Shown here in pieces: positions 15,755 through 22,773 of a stretch of DNA of 22,773 bases. The notes under the pieces were generated by a model. That model worked only from the letters and a program-made list of their open reading frames with translations, ran no database searches and had not been told where the DNA came from. The stretch's first letter is position 1; the number at the start of each line of letters is the position of its first letter. This stretch comes from JALXCH01 sp964495805 (GTDB lineage Bacteria; Calditrichota; Calditrichia; RBG-13-44-9). The position numbers were made by a program, and so were the translations under genes. Location of the stretch: NCBI GenBank assembly GCA_964495805.1, contig CAZBWV010000094.1, positions 1 to 22,773 on the forward strand, in the 5' to 3' direction.

Positions 15755-16150
15755 AATTGGACTCCTCCAATTTTTTTATATTAGATTGATTTCCGTCCCT
15801 GGGGATACATCCTGCCTGGATGGATATTAATAAGGATTCCTATTTTAATCAAGGAAAGAATGGTTGTTGAGGTGGAGAAAATATTTTGTTAGCCTTGAAG
15901 TAAAAACCAAAAGGAATTTGAAATAGTGTGAGAATTAAATGGAGGATAAAAAATTTAAAGGTAACAAACACAGTGTACTGGTTAAATTAAACCGAATCCT
16001 TATGCACCCTTTAAACAGAGTGCTCCGGGGTATAACTCATTCGTCCAACATCATTGAACACAGTAAACCATTTTCTTCCGTTTCACCCTTGGTTTAAAAT
16101 TTTTCATCTGCCGACAATTTTTACCTTTTTAGAAATCAACCCTCAAACAA
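15755..16150. other. AT-rich intergenic stretch, no convincing gene
   Basis: This region lies between the superoxide reductase start (minus strand) and the repeat array. It should carry the minus-strand promoter, but no clear -35/-10 pair was found. The only internal frame is a 52-codon one at 15939-16097 without a ribosome site, which I do not accept. The sequence near 16080-16100 faintly resembles the repeats that follow. Confidence 0.5.
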
Positions 16151-16441
16151 TTTCAGTGTTTTCAGAGTCATCAGAGGTCAAAACCCCAAATAAAATAAAC
16201 TTTCAAATTAGTTTCAGAGCCTTCAGTGACATCAGAAGTCAAAACCCCAAATAAAGATGAATCAATAAATTAATTTCAGTGTTTTCAGAGTCATCAGTGG
16301 TTAAAACCCAAATTCAGAAAAAATCTTCACACAATTTCAGAGCCTTCAGTGTCATCAGTGGTTAAAAAAACCAAAGAACCTTCAAAAAAATTCAGTGCCT
16401 TCAGTGCCATCAGTGGTTAAAAAAACCAAAAAATTCAGTGG
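16151..16441 (+). repeat. Degenerate tandem repeat array, about 61-nt unit with nested 9-nt motif
   Basis: Five copies start near 16151, 16212, 16274, 16335 and 16390, with a partial sixth near 16434. Spacings are 61, 62, 61, 55 and about 44 bases. Each opens with three 9-base near-repeats of the form TTCAGNGNY, the third beginning ATCAG, then GGTYAAAACCCC or a variant and an A-rich spacer. Copies 1 and 3 share one variant (CAGTGTTTTCAGAGTC) and copies 2 and 4 another (CAGAGCCTTCAGTG), so a roughly 123-base higher-order unit is visible. The array lies immediately upstream of the aldehyde dehydrogenase gene, and its last copy is within the 5' extension of that frame. Confidence 0.85.
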
Positions 16442-16490
16442 TCCCGCTTCGAGCTTGCCTGAAAAGAATTTTGCATTATATTTTCCCATT

Positions 16491-17939
16491 ATGAACGAAC
16501 CAATCGAACCAGAACGAAGCGTGATGGTCAGCTTACAGGAACGCATCGATGAAATCTTTCGGATGCAGAAAGCAAACCGGTTTGTGCTGGCGCGGACGAG
16601 TGCTCGAGAGCGCACAGCCAAACTCCGGCGCTTATTGAACTGGATTTACCAGAATCGTCCTGCCATTCAACAGGCGCTGTACAATGATTTTCGGAAACCT
16701 CCGGCGGAAACCGATCTGACAGAAATTTATGTGGTCATTTCGGAAATCAAGCATGCCATTCGCCATTTGCGCCGGTGGATGAAACCGCACCGGGTGCCTC
16801 CCACACGGGCACTGCTTACTACACGAGCGTGGATTCGCTACGAACCTCGTGGGGTGGTGCTCATCATGTCCCCGTGGAACTTCCCGTTCAATTTATCTCT
16901 GGGACCGTTTGTCTCTGCGCTGGCGGCAGGAAATGCCATGATTCTGAAACCTTCTGAATTTTCCCCTCACACATCCCGACTGATTCGGGAGATGATAACC
17001 GCCCTTTTTCCGGAAAACGAAGCTTATGTGTTCGAAGGCGACCGCAGCGTGGCTGCTGCATTGCTCAAAAAGCCGTTTGACCATATTCTGTTTACCGGGA
17101 GCACAGCGGTGGGAAAAATCGTAATGAAAGCAGCCGCCGAACATCTCACCACCGTGACGCTGGAACTGGGTGGAAAATCTCCGGTGATTGTGGACAAAAC
17201 AGCCGATCTGAACGATGCCGCCCGCAAAATTGCCTGGGGTAAATACATGAACATGGGGCAAACCTGCATTGCTCCGGATTACTTGCTGGTGCATCGGGAG
17301 GTGCACGACGAGTTTGTGGCATTGCTGAAAGAACAAATTCAGCGGACGTATGGATACACCGAGCAGGAGCGGCTGCGGAGTCCCGACTATTCCAGAGTCA
17401 TCACACCTCGGCACCACCAGCGGCTCACCGCTCTGCTCCACGACTCGCTGGAAAAAGGAGCACGAATTGAAATTGGTGGCCACACGAGCGCCGAGGAGCG
17501 TTACATCGACCCCACGGTAGTTACCGGTGTCTCTCCGAAATCTGCTTTGATGCAGGAGGAAATATTCGGACCCATCCTGCCGGTCATTCGCTACGACGAT
17601 GTGTGCGATTCCCTGAGGCTGATTCACCGGTTAGAAAAGCCGCTGGCGCTTTACATTTTCAGTCGGGACAAACAAACGATCGATTGCATTATAGCCAACA
17701 CCCGGTCCGGAGGCGTGTGTATTAACGACGTGGTGTTACACTTTTTGCATCTGAATCTTCCATTTGGGGGAATCAACAACAGCGGTCACGGAAATGCCCA
17801 TGGCTTTTATGGCTTCCGGGCCTTCTCCCATGAGCGCGCCATTCTGAAACACAGGCGATACAGCCCTTTGAAGTTGTTGTATCCGCCTTATGTTCCATGG
17901 GTGCAAAAGCTGATCAACCTGACCCTGAAATATCTGTAA
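16491..17939 (+). CDS. Aldehyde dehydrogenase, class 3 (ALDH3) type
   Basis: The 482-residue enzyme (from ATG 16491) oxidises aldehydes to acids with NAD(P). The general base is Glu 225 in TLELGGKSP and the nucleophile is Cys 259 in GQTCIAPDY, 34 residues apart as in ALDH3 enzymes. The LYPPYVPW tail and C-terminal hydrophobic helix also fit ALDH3/fatty-aldehyde types, which are often membrane-bound. The open frame runs upstream to 16395, but that part is repeat-derived sequence and not coding. ATG 16524 is another possible start; none of them has a strong ribosome site. It precedes a GMC-type alcohol-oxidising flavoprotein, so the pair may oxidise an alcohol to a carboxylate. Confidence 0.92.
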   Translation: MNEPIEPERSVMVSLQERIDEIFRMQKANRFVLARTSARERTAKLRRLLNWIYQNRPAIQQALYNDFRKPPAETDLTEIYVVISEIKHAIRHLRRWMKPHRVPPTRALLTTRAWIRYEPRGVVLIMSPWNFPFNLSLGPFVSALAAGNAMILKPSEFSPHTSRLIREMITALFPENEAYVFEGDRSVAAALLKKPFDHILFTGSTAVGKIVMKAAAEHLTTVTLELGGKSPVIVDKTADLNDAARKIAWGKYMNMGQTCIAPDYLLVHREVHDEFVALLKEQIQRTYGYTEQERLRSPDYSRVITPRHHQRLTALLHDSLEKGARIEIGGHTSAEERYIDPTVVTGVSPKSALMQEEIFGPILPVIRYDDVCDSLRLIHRLEKPLALYIFSRDKQTIDCIIANTRSGGVCINDVVLHFLHLNLPFGGINNSGHGNAHGFYGFRAFSHERAILKHRRYSPLKLLYPPYVPWVQKLINLTLKYL

Positions 17940-18057
17940 TGAAACGCTTTGGGGCGACCAGGTGGATCGGCACATGGCATGAATTCCGTTAAAAAACAGC
18001 GATCAACAGAAGCATGAGAACTCTTGACATCCACATTATCCCATTCCTCCTTTTTCA

Positions 18058-18096
18058 ATTTTACATTTTTCATTCTACATTTTACATTTTACATCC
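18058..18096 (+). repeat. Short AT-rich repeat, TTTACAT-type
   Basis: A run of imperfect TTTTACAT/TTCTACAT units (about five) lies between the aldehyde dehydrogenase and the GMC gene. It is simple sequence with no sign of function; the remaining intergenic bases hold no clear promoter. Confidence 0.6.
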
Positions 18097-18131
18097 CCCT
18101 TCCCTTTTCCCTAAAACCATAGGAGTAAACC

Positions 18132-19724
18132 ATGCAAACAGATGGTAACCATTCTCTGGATTACGATTTCATTATCATTGGTTCGGGATTCGGCGGGTCT
18201 GTATCCGCGCTTCGGCTCAGTGAAAAAGGGTATCGGGTGCTGGTGCTGGAGAAGGGAAAGCGTCTGCGGAGTGAGGACTTCCCGAAAACAAACTGGAATC
18301 TCAAGCGCTGGTTCTGGTTGCCATCACTGAGATTTTTCGGTTTGTTTCGATTATCTTTTTTTCGGCACATTACCGTGCTCTCCGGTGTGGGGGTAGGGGG
18401 TGGGTCGCTGGTGTACGCCAACACCCTTCCGGTCCCCAAAAAGGACTTCTTTACTGCACCGAGCTGGGCGCATCTGGCGGATTGGGAAGCAGAACTGAAA
18501 CCTTTTTATCCTCTGGCAAAGCGCATGCTGGGAGTAACTCGCAATCCGCACCTGGATACCGGGGATCTGGCACTGAAAAAACTGGCCGAAGCCATCGGTA
18601 AACCGGATGAATTTGAACCTACGGAAGTGGGTGTCTTCTTCGGGGAACCGGAAAAAAGAGTGCCTGACCCTTATTTTAACGGAGATGGACCGGAACGGGA
18701 AGGTTGCCGTTTTTGTGGCGGTTGCATGACCGGTTGCCGTTACAATGCCAAAAATTCACTGGACAAGAACTACCTGTACTTAGCGGAGAAGCGGGGAGCA
18801 CACATTCGACCGGAAGCGGAAGTGTACGATGTCGTGCCGCTGGACGGACAGGACGGTTCCGCCGGTTACCGGGTTTACTGGAGGCAATCCACTGCCTATC
18901 GGGGAAACCGGGGAAGTTACACCACACGAGGAGTGGTGTTTGCCGGTGGGGTTTTAGGTACAGTACCGTTACTGCTGAAGCTGAAAAAAGGTTCATTACC
19001 ACGCTTATCTGATCGAGTAGGATATGGAGTGCGCACCAACTCAGAAAGCTTAATCGGTATCACCACCATGGATAAACACACCGAATTTTGCAACGGAATA
19101 GCCATAGGTTCCATTTTGCACACCGATGCCCACAGCCATCTGGAACCGGTGCGTTACGCTGCCGGGTCAGGATTCTGGCGCATCCTTATGTCGCCCATGG
19201 TGAGCGGTGGTAATGCGCTGGTGCGATTGGGTCGTATTTTCCAGGAATTGGTAGGGCATCCGGTGCAGAGTTTGCGCACCTATTTTGTGGACGATTGGGC
19301 AAAGCGCACACAGATTTTGCTTTTCATGCAGACAATCGACAGCACGTTGCGACTCAGCCGGGGATTTTTAGGTGTGCGCACTCAACTGGATTCCGGAAAA
19401 GCGCCCACTGCGTTTATTCCGGAGGCACAGGAATTAGCCCGACGGTATGCTGGCATTGCCGGCGGACGACCCACCGTATTGTTAACTGAAACCCTGCTGG
19501 GAATTCCCACTACCGCACATATTCTGGGCGGAGCGGTAATGGGTCGCGATGCCAGCGAAGGAGTAATTGATCGGGACAATCGGGTATTTGGTTACCGCAA
19601 CATGTTTGTGTGCGACGGCTCCATGATTTCAGCGAATCCGGGAGTGAATCCTTCCCTCACCATCACCGCTTTGAGTGAACGGGCAATGAGTAAAATACCG
19701 GATAGACGGGAGATGAGTTGGTGA
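18132..19724 (+). CDS. GMC-family FAD oxidoreductase, cholesterol-oxidase-like, with a C-x2-C-x2-C-x3-C motif
   Basis: The 530-residue flavoprotein has the FAD-binding IIIGSGFGGSVSALRL (14-29) and LVLEKGKR, a VGGGSLVYAN segment, and the C-terminal GMC domain with AHILGGAVMG and DGSMISANPGVNPSLTI. It resembles ChoD-type cholesterol oxidases and related alcohol dehydrogenases. A cysteine cluster at 192, 195, 198 and 202 (CRFCGGCMTGC) has the spacing of a [4Fe-4S] ferredoxin motif and is followed by AKNSLDKNYLYLAEK, a block I associate with this subfamily. No signal peptide is visible. With the aldehyde dehydrogenase upstream it may oxidise a hydrophobic alcohol or sterol-like substrate; the actual substrate is unknown. 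A TAGGAG-like ribosome site precedes the ATG. Confidence 0.88.
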   Translation: MQTDGNHSLDYDFIIIGSGFGGSVSALRLSEKGYRVLVLEKGKRLRSEDFPKTNWNLKRWFWLPSLRFFGLFRLSFFRHITVLSGVGVGGGSLVYANTLPVPKKDFFTAPSWAHLADWEAELKPFYPLAKRMLGVTRNPHLDTGDLALKKLAEAIGKPDEFEPTEVGVFFGEPEKRVPDPYFNGDGPEREGCRFCGGCMTGCRYNAKNSLDKNYLYLAEKRGAHIRPEAEVYDVVPLDGQDGSAGYRVYWRQSTAYRGNRGSYTTRGVVFAGGVLGTVPLLLKLKKGSLPRLSDRVGYGVRTNSESLIGITTMDKHTEFCNGIAIGSILHTDAHSHLEPVRYAAGSGFWRILMSPMVSGGNALVRLGRIFQELVGHPVQSLRTYFVDDWAKRTQILLFMQTIDSTLRLSRGFLGVRTQLDSGKAPTAFIPEAQELARRYAGIAGGRPTVLLTETLLGIPTTAHILGGAVMGRDASEGVIDRDNRVFGYRNMFVCDGSMISANPGVNPSLTITALSERAMSKIPDRREMSW

Positions 19725-19905
19725 CATTTGGAGTAATTGCTGCATCCCCACATTCATTTGTTGTCATGACCGATAATTGACGACAGATGAAAATTTCCCT
19801 TTCCACTGGCTGTATAAACATTTTTTGTTTCAGATGAACTAAAATTATTTTATATTGAGATAAATTCGAAATGTGTGAATTCTTTTGAAACCATTTGGAG
19901 AAACC

Positions 19906-20595
19906 ATGAAACGGTTTATGCTAATTGGGATATTTTTCTGGTTAACGTTACTGTTGGTCTCCTGCGGACGATCTCAACAGGAGGTGGACATTGGGTTGAG
20001 CATGGAAGAGATCATGGCTCAAATCAAGTCGCTTTCCCCGAAAGATGAAGATTTCAGGTTTAACCCCCCTGCGGGTTGGAGCGAAAATTTACTGAAAGAA
20101 GCGAAGATAGTGGCAGCCAGTGAAGGGGAGTCGGTGGATAGTCTCCGTAAAATCATCGATGGGTCGGGAGCGACTCTCTGGAAAAGCAACCGATACACAC
20201 CTTCCCCCGAAGTGTTGATTGATCTAACCCGACCGGTGCAGTTTAATCGGTTGGTCATTTTTAATCGCTTTTCCGAAAGTCGTGGAACGGGAGGCGGAAA
20301 TAATGCGACCCGGGAACTTCAGGTGTGGATTTCTCCCGATTCAAACATAAATCATTTAAAAAAACTGGCCACATTCACATTATCCGGTCCCAATCCGGTA
20401 TGTTTCAAATTAAAAAATAAAGGTCAGGTGTGTGTATTTATCGATAATAAAGAACCGGATATTATTGAGACAACACCCACCACGGCGCGCCTGGTAAAGT
20501 TAGTATTCAAATCGGCTTATTGGGGGGAAGTTGCCCTGGAAGAATGGAAAACATCTGTCGCTCTTGGTGAGTTCATGATGTTTTACGCTCCCTGA
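19906..20595 (+). CDS. Lipoprotein with an F5/8 type C (discoidin-like) domain
   Basis: The 229-residue protein starts with a lipoprotein signal (KR, hydrophobic stretch, lipobox LLVSC, Cys at about 22), so it should be lipid-anchored in the envelope. From about residue 60 to 220 the sequence (a KIIDG segment, WKSNRYT, VLIDLTRPVQFNRLVIFNRF, ELQVWIS, then LVKLVFKSAYWGEVALEEW) reads as a discoidin/F5-8C jellyroll, a fold that often binds sugars. The ATG at 19906 has TTTGGAG upstream; an in-frame ATG seven codons earlier is less likely. It is first of three genes for exported proteins on this strand. The ligand is unknown. Confidence 0.75.
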   Translation: MKRFMLIGIFFWLTLLLVSCGRSQQEVDIGLSMEEIMAQIKSLSPKDEDFRFNPPAGWSENLLKEAKIVAASEGESVDSLRKIIDGSGATLWKSNRYTPSPEVLIDLTRPVQFNRLVIFNRFSESRGTGGGNNATRELQVWISPDSNINHLKKLATFTLSGPNPVCFKLKNKGQVCVFIDNKEPDIIETTPTTARLVKLVFKSAYWGEVALEEWKTSVALGEFMMFYAP

Positions 20596-21038
20596 TGGAA
20601 GGTCAATTCGGGTATTTAGAAGGAGAATCCGTAATCTCATCCTTTACCATGGAACCAAAATGGAGACTGTCTTCCTCCGTATTCGATTTTTCGATGAGGG
20701 CTCATCGGGAAAATTCCCAAGATTTTCTTGCTATTTTTCGCTGAATGTGTTATTATAGAAGACAAAAGCGTATATTCTTCGTTTTTATGAAAAATTCTAA
20801 TATTATTACATATTCCGCTTTGCGAAAAACAAATCGATTTTTCCGGGTGAAAGAGAAATACGGAAGGGGAAAAGGGTTAAAGTCGCCAGCGACATGGCCG
20901 TTGCGTTTTTCTAATCGGCATTTACCCGGGTAAAAATTGAAATTGGATACCAGTCGATGTATGGCGAATCGTTTCATTGCAGCATTACCCGCCGGCAGGC
21001 GAAACCGCATTATTAGAGCAAAATCCGGTGGTTTTAAC
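20596..21038 (+). other. Intergenic region with a probable promoter and long leader
   Basis: This 443-base gap has no accepted gene. A short perfect inverted repeat (20692-20697 with 20702-20707) and a near-palindrome (20707-20718) lie just upstream of the promoter at 20728-20756. They could be an operator or part of an end-of-gene hairpin, although no T run follows directly. The 280-base stretch after the promoter is a long 5' leader with no riboswitch family that I can recognise. Confidence 0.45.
20728..20756 (+). promoter_or_regulatory. Sigma70-type promoter upstream of the Cys/His hydrolase gene
   Basis: A TTGCTA -35 box (20728-20733) and a TATTAT -10 box (20751-20756) are spaced by exactly 17 bases. 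The start would be near 20763, giving a leader of about 275 nt to the ATG at 21039. Confidence 0.55.
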
Positions 21039-21797
21039 ATGAAATCCATCGTTCGTTTTTTCTTGTTTGGAATGGTGGTTCTTTTTGGACTTCCCGTTCC
21101 TTCCCTTATTTTATTGATTTCCAGTCAGGCTCAACCAGTAAACAATTCGGAGTACCGCAAAGTTGTGGCGCATGGGGCAGCGGTTCGAGAGGAGTTCAGG
21201 CGACGATATGCTGACGCCTCCACACCAGAAGAGCAAAAACAAATTGTGGAAGAAGCAAGGCAATTTCTATTCAATTTTCTTACCGATACTATTTTTCCTG
21301 CCTGGATAGGTACTCCCTGGTCGTTTAATGGAAACACGCGTGAGCCGAAAAAGGGAAGTGTGGCCTGCGGGGTTCTGGTGGTAAATACGCTTCGGGATGC
21401 CGGATTCCGCATCCCGGTGACCATGTCCAGACAACCTTCGGAAAATATAATTAAAAATCTGGTGGGAACCCAATCCCTGAGGCGCTTTTCCAATTCAGCC
21501 CCCATGAGCAGAGTGCAACGCTGGATTGTGAAAAATGGGGAAGGGATTTATCTGGTAGGTCTGGACATTCACGTGGGGTTTATTATTTACAAGAACGAAA
21601 CCATCTCCTTTTTTCATTCCAGCTATTATAATCCGCCTCTGTGTGTGGTGAATCAGGACATTTCCGAAAAAAGCCCGTTAACCGATTCCCGTTATCGCGT
21701 GCTGGGGAAGTTACTCACCGATGAAATGGTGGTGAAATGGATCCGTGGAGAAACCTTCCCGCTAAAGTACGATTATTTTCGTCGCCCCCCAGAATAA
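21039..21797 (+). CDS. Exported protein of unknown family, candidate cysteine hydrolase
   Basis: The 252-residue protein begins with a signal peptide or membrane anchor (about 5-30). I chose ATG 21039 because it starts the hydrophobic signal; the frame continues upstream to 20937 without one. The core has TPWSFNGNT (92-100), GSVACGVLVVNTLRDAGF (106-123, Cys 110 at a helix start), then LDIHVGFIIY (His 178) and FFHSSYYNP (His 193). A Cys at the N-terminus of a helix followed by one or two His on beta strands is the layout of NlpC/P60-like (papain-like) peptidases and amidases. I therefore infer a cell-wall or envelope hydrolase, without a firm family assignment. It lies between two other genes for exported proteins. 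Confidence 0.7.
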   Translation: MKSIVRFFLFGMVVLFGLPVPSLILLISSQAQPVNNSEYRKVVAHGAAVREEFRRRYADASTPEEQKQIVEEARQFLFNFLTDTIFPAWIGTPWSFNGNTREPKKGSVACGVLVVNTLRDAGFRIPVTMSRQPSENIIKNLVGTQSLRRFSNSAPMSRVQRWIVKNGEGIYLVGLDIHVGFIIYKNETISFFHSSYYNPPLCVVNQDISEKSPLTDSRYRVLGKLLTDEMVVKWIRGETFPLKYDYFRRPPE

Positions 21798-21904
21798 TTT
21801 TATTTTTAAGGTGGTTTGCGAATGAAAAAATTGTGAAAACGTCCCCCGGTGAAATTCTTCGGTGAATAAATCCTACAAAAAGGGATTTAAATAAGGAGTT
21901 ACTG

Positions 21905-22735
21905 ATGAAGTGGTTTCCTTTGGTTTTACTGATAAGTGTGCTTTTTCTACTTTCGGAACTTCATTACCAGGGAATGGCCCAAACGGGAGGATGGGAAGAA
22001 GTAGGGGAAGGGTTGTATATTGGTGTGTTTGAATCACCACAGAAGTCGGTGGTAGGAGACTCTCGAATCTGGATAATTAAAATTGATCCGGGTAAATACG
22101 AGTTTAAACTGTTGTGTGCTGCGGAGCTCGGGGTTCCCAATAAAACAGTCAGGGAATGGTGTCAGCAGTTTCATCTTATCGGAGCCATCAATGCCGGGAT
22201 GTTTCGTCCGGACGGTAAAACGAATGTGGGGTATATGAAAAATTTCCGTTATACCAACAACGGAAAGATCCATCCCGGTTACCATTCCGTTGCGGCATTC
22301 CAGCCGGTTCAAAGTAACCTTCCGCTTTTTCGGATTTTCGACATCGACGAAGACGATATGGCTAAAATTATTAGAAGCTACCACATTGTGATTCAAAACT
22401 TGCGTTTGATCAAGCGTCCGGGGCAAAATAGATGGTCCCGGCAGGCGAAAAAATGGAGCGAAGCCGCTCTGGGTGAGGATAAAGATGGCAATGTACTATT
22501 TATTTTTTCCCGGTCGCCCTATTCCATGCACGATCTGAACGACATTTTAATTCACCTGCCCATTGGTCTTGTGGCTGCCCAACATGTAGAGGGTGGTCCG
22601 GAGGCCTCCCTGTATTTTTCGTATGGGAATAAAACCATAGAATTGTTTGGGAGTTACGAGACTGGTTTTAATGAAAATGATGCAAACAGCACATATTGGC
22701 CGATTCCCAATGTAATTGGGTTTGTGAAGCGGTAG
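21905..22735 (+). CDS. Exported phosphodiester glycosidase (NAGPA)-domain protein
   Basis: The 276-residue protein has a signal peptide (about 1-25, ending near GMAQ). The mature part fits the phosphodiester glycosidase domain: a strand-rich N-terminal part, GAINAGMFRPDGK, VGYMKN, LFIFSRSPYS, a HVEGGPEASLYF segment near 227-238 and a WPIPNVIGFV end. Homologues of the uncovering enzyme remove sugars linked through phosphodiesters. Bacterial members are poorly studied and may act on wall or capsule polymers. AAGGAG lies about seven bases before the ATG. It follows the candidate cysteine hydrolase by 107 bases, and both are exported, which suggests a shared envelope task. Confidence 0.85.
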   Translation: MKWFPLVLLISVLFLLSELHYQGMAQTGGWEEVGEGLYIGVFESPQKSVVGDSRIWIIKIDPGKYEFKLLCAAELGVPNKTVREWCQQFHLIGAINAGMFRPDGKTNVGYMKNFRYTNNGKIHPGYHSVAAFQPVQSNLPLFRIFDIDEDDMAKIIRSYHIVIQNLRLIKRPGQNRWSRQAKKWSEAALGEDKDGNVLFIFSRSPYSMHDLNDILIHLPIGLVAAQHVEGGPEASLYFSYGNKTIELFGSYETGFNENDANSTYWPIPNVIGFVKR

Positions 22736-22773
22736 GAAGCCTTACCGAAATGGAAGGAACGTCAATTCCCGGA

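Noticed and set aside
15939..16097. 52-codon open frame in the gap before the repeat array
   Set aside because: No ribosome site, no recognisable domain and AT-rich composition typical of non-coding sequence.
16151..16441. CRISPR array
   Set aside because: Units differ from each other, spacers are similar and A-rich rather than unique, and no cas gene is present.
18024..18052. TTGACA at 18024-18029 as a promoter for the GMC gene
   Set aside because: No acceptable -10 box at 16-18 bases; the region downstream is pyrimidine-rich.
20745..20933. 62-codon open frame in the leader of the Cys/His hydrolase gene
   Set aside because: It begins on top of the promoter -10 region, has no ribosome site and no recognisable sequence.

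Overview
The window reads as a chromosomal stretch of a Gram-negative, anaerobic or facultatively anaerobic respiring bacterium. The evidence for this is a TonB-dependent outer-membrane receptor, a lipoprotein, Tat-exported enzymes, a bc-type cytochrome b, an octaheme cytochrome c, a molybdopterin respiratory operon and a superoxide reductase. Base composition is moderate (about half GC by eye). Gene content would suit an FCB-type lineage such as Calditrichota or Ignavibacteriota, but no marker gene here fixes the taxon, so this is only an inference. No tRNA, rRNA, CRISPR array, transposase or phage gene was seen.

Region 1 (1-7784, + strand) is respiratory. It holds the C-terminal end of a cytochrome b, a membrane-anchored octaheme hydroxylamine-oxidoreductase-like cytochrome closed by a strong terminator hairpin, and a small polytopic membrane protein. 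A complete complex-iron-sulfur-molybdoenzyme operon follows: Tat-exported catalytic subunit, four-cluster ferredoxin subunit, NrfD/PsrC-type quinol subunit and TorD-type chaperone. A plausible reading is quinol-linked reduction of a nitrogen oxide (octaheme protein) plus a second, unidentified sulfur/arsenic/nitrogen-type oxyanion or polysulfide (Mo enzyme).

Region 2 (7785-13460, + strand) is the most interesting part. A good promoter starts a structured leader of about 250 nt in which a terminator hairpin and a 15-bp antiterminator compete for the same bases. Behind it lie mobA, a membrane protein that is a clear paralogue of the one in region 1 and looks like an ECF-type substrate-binding (S) component, a short EcfT-like protein, a TonB-dependent receptor and a THEP1-like P-loop NTPase. 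Several of these genes overlap by 4-14 nt. A short-chain dehydrogenase follows. There is no ABC ATPase, and the EcfT-like protein lacks the Arg-Gly coupling motifs that would contact one. The set could be an outer-plus-inner-membrane uptake system, linked to molybdenum or its cofactor, with a non-standard energiser. This is a hypothesis.

Region 3 (13529-15754, - strand) holds a Tat-exported superoxide reductase, alanine racemase and a YjbQ-family protein. Region 4 (15755-19724) begins with a repeat-rich intergenic stretch, then a class-3-type aldehyde dehydrogenase and a cholesterol-oxidase-like GMC flavoprotein carrying a ferredoxin-like cysteine motif. Together they suggest oxidation of an alcohol to a carboxylate. 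Region 5 (19906-22735) encodes three exported proteins: a discoidin-domain lipoprotein, a probable Cys/His hydrolase and a phosphodiester-glycosidase-domain protein. They look like an envelope or glycan-related group.
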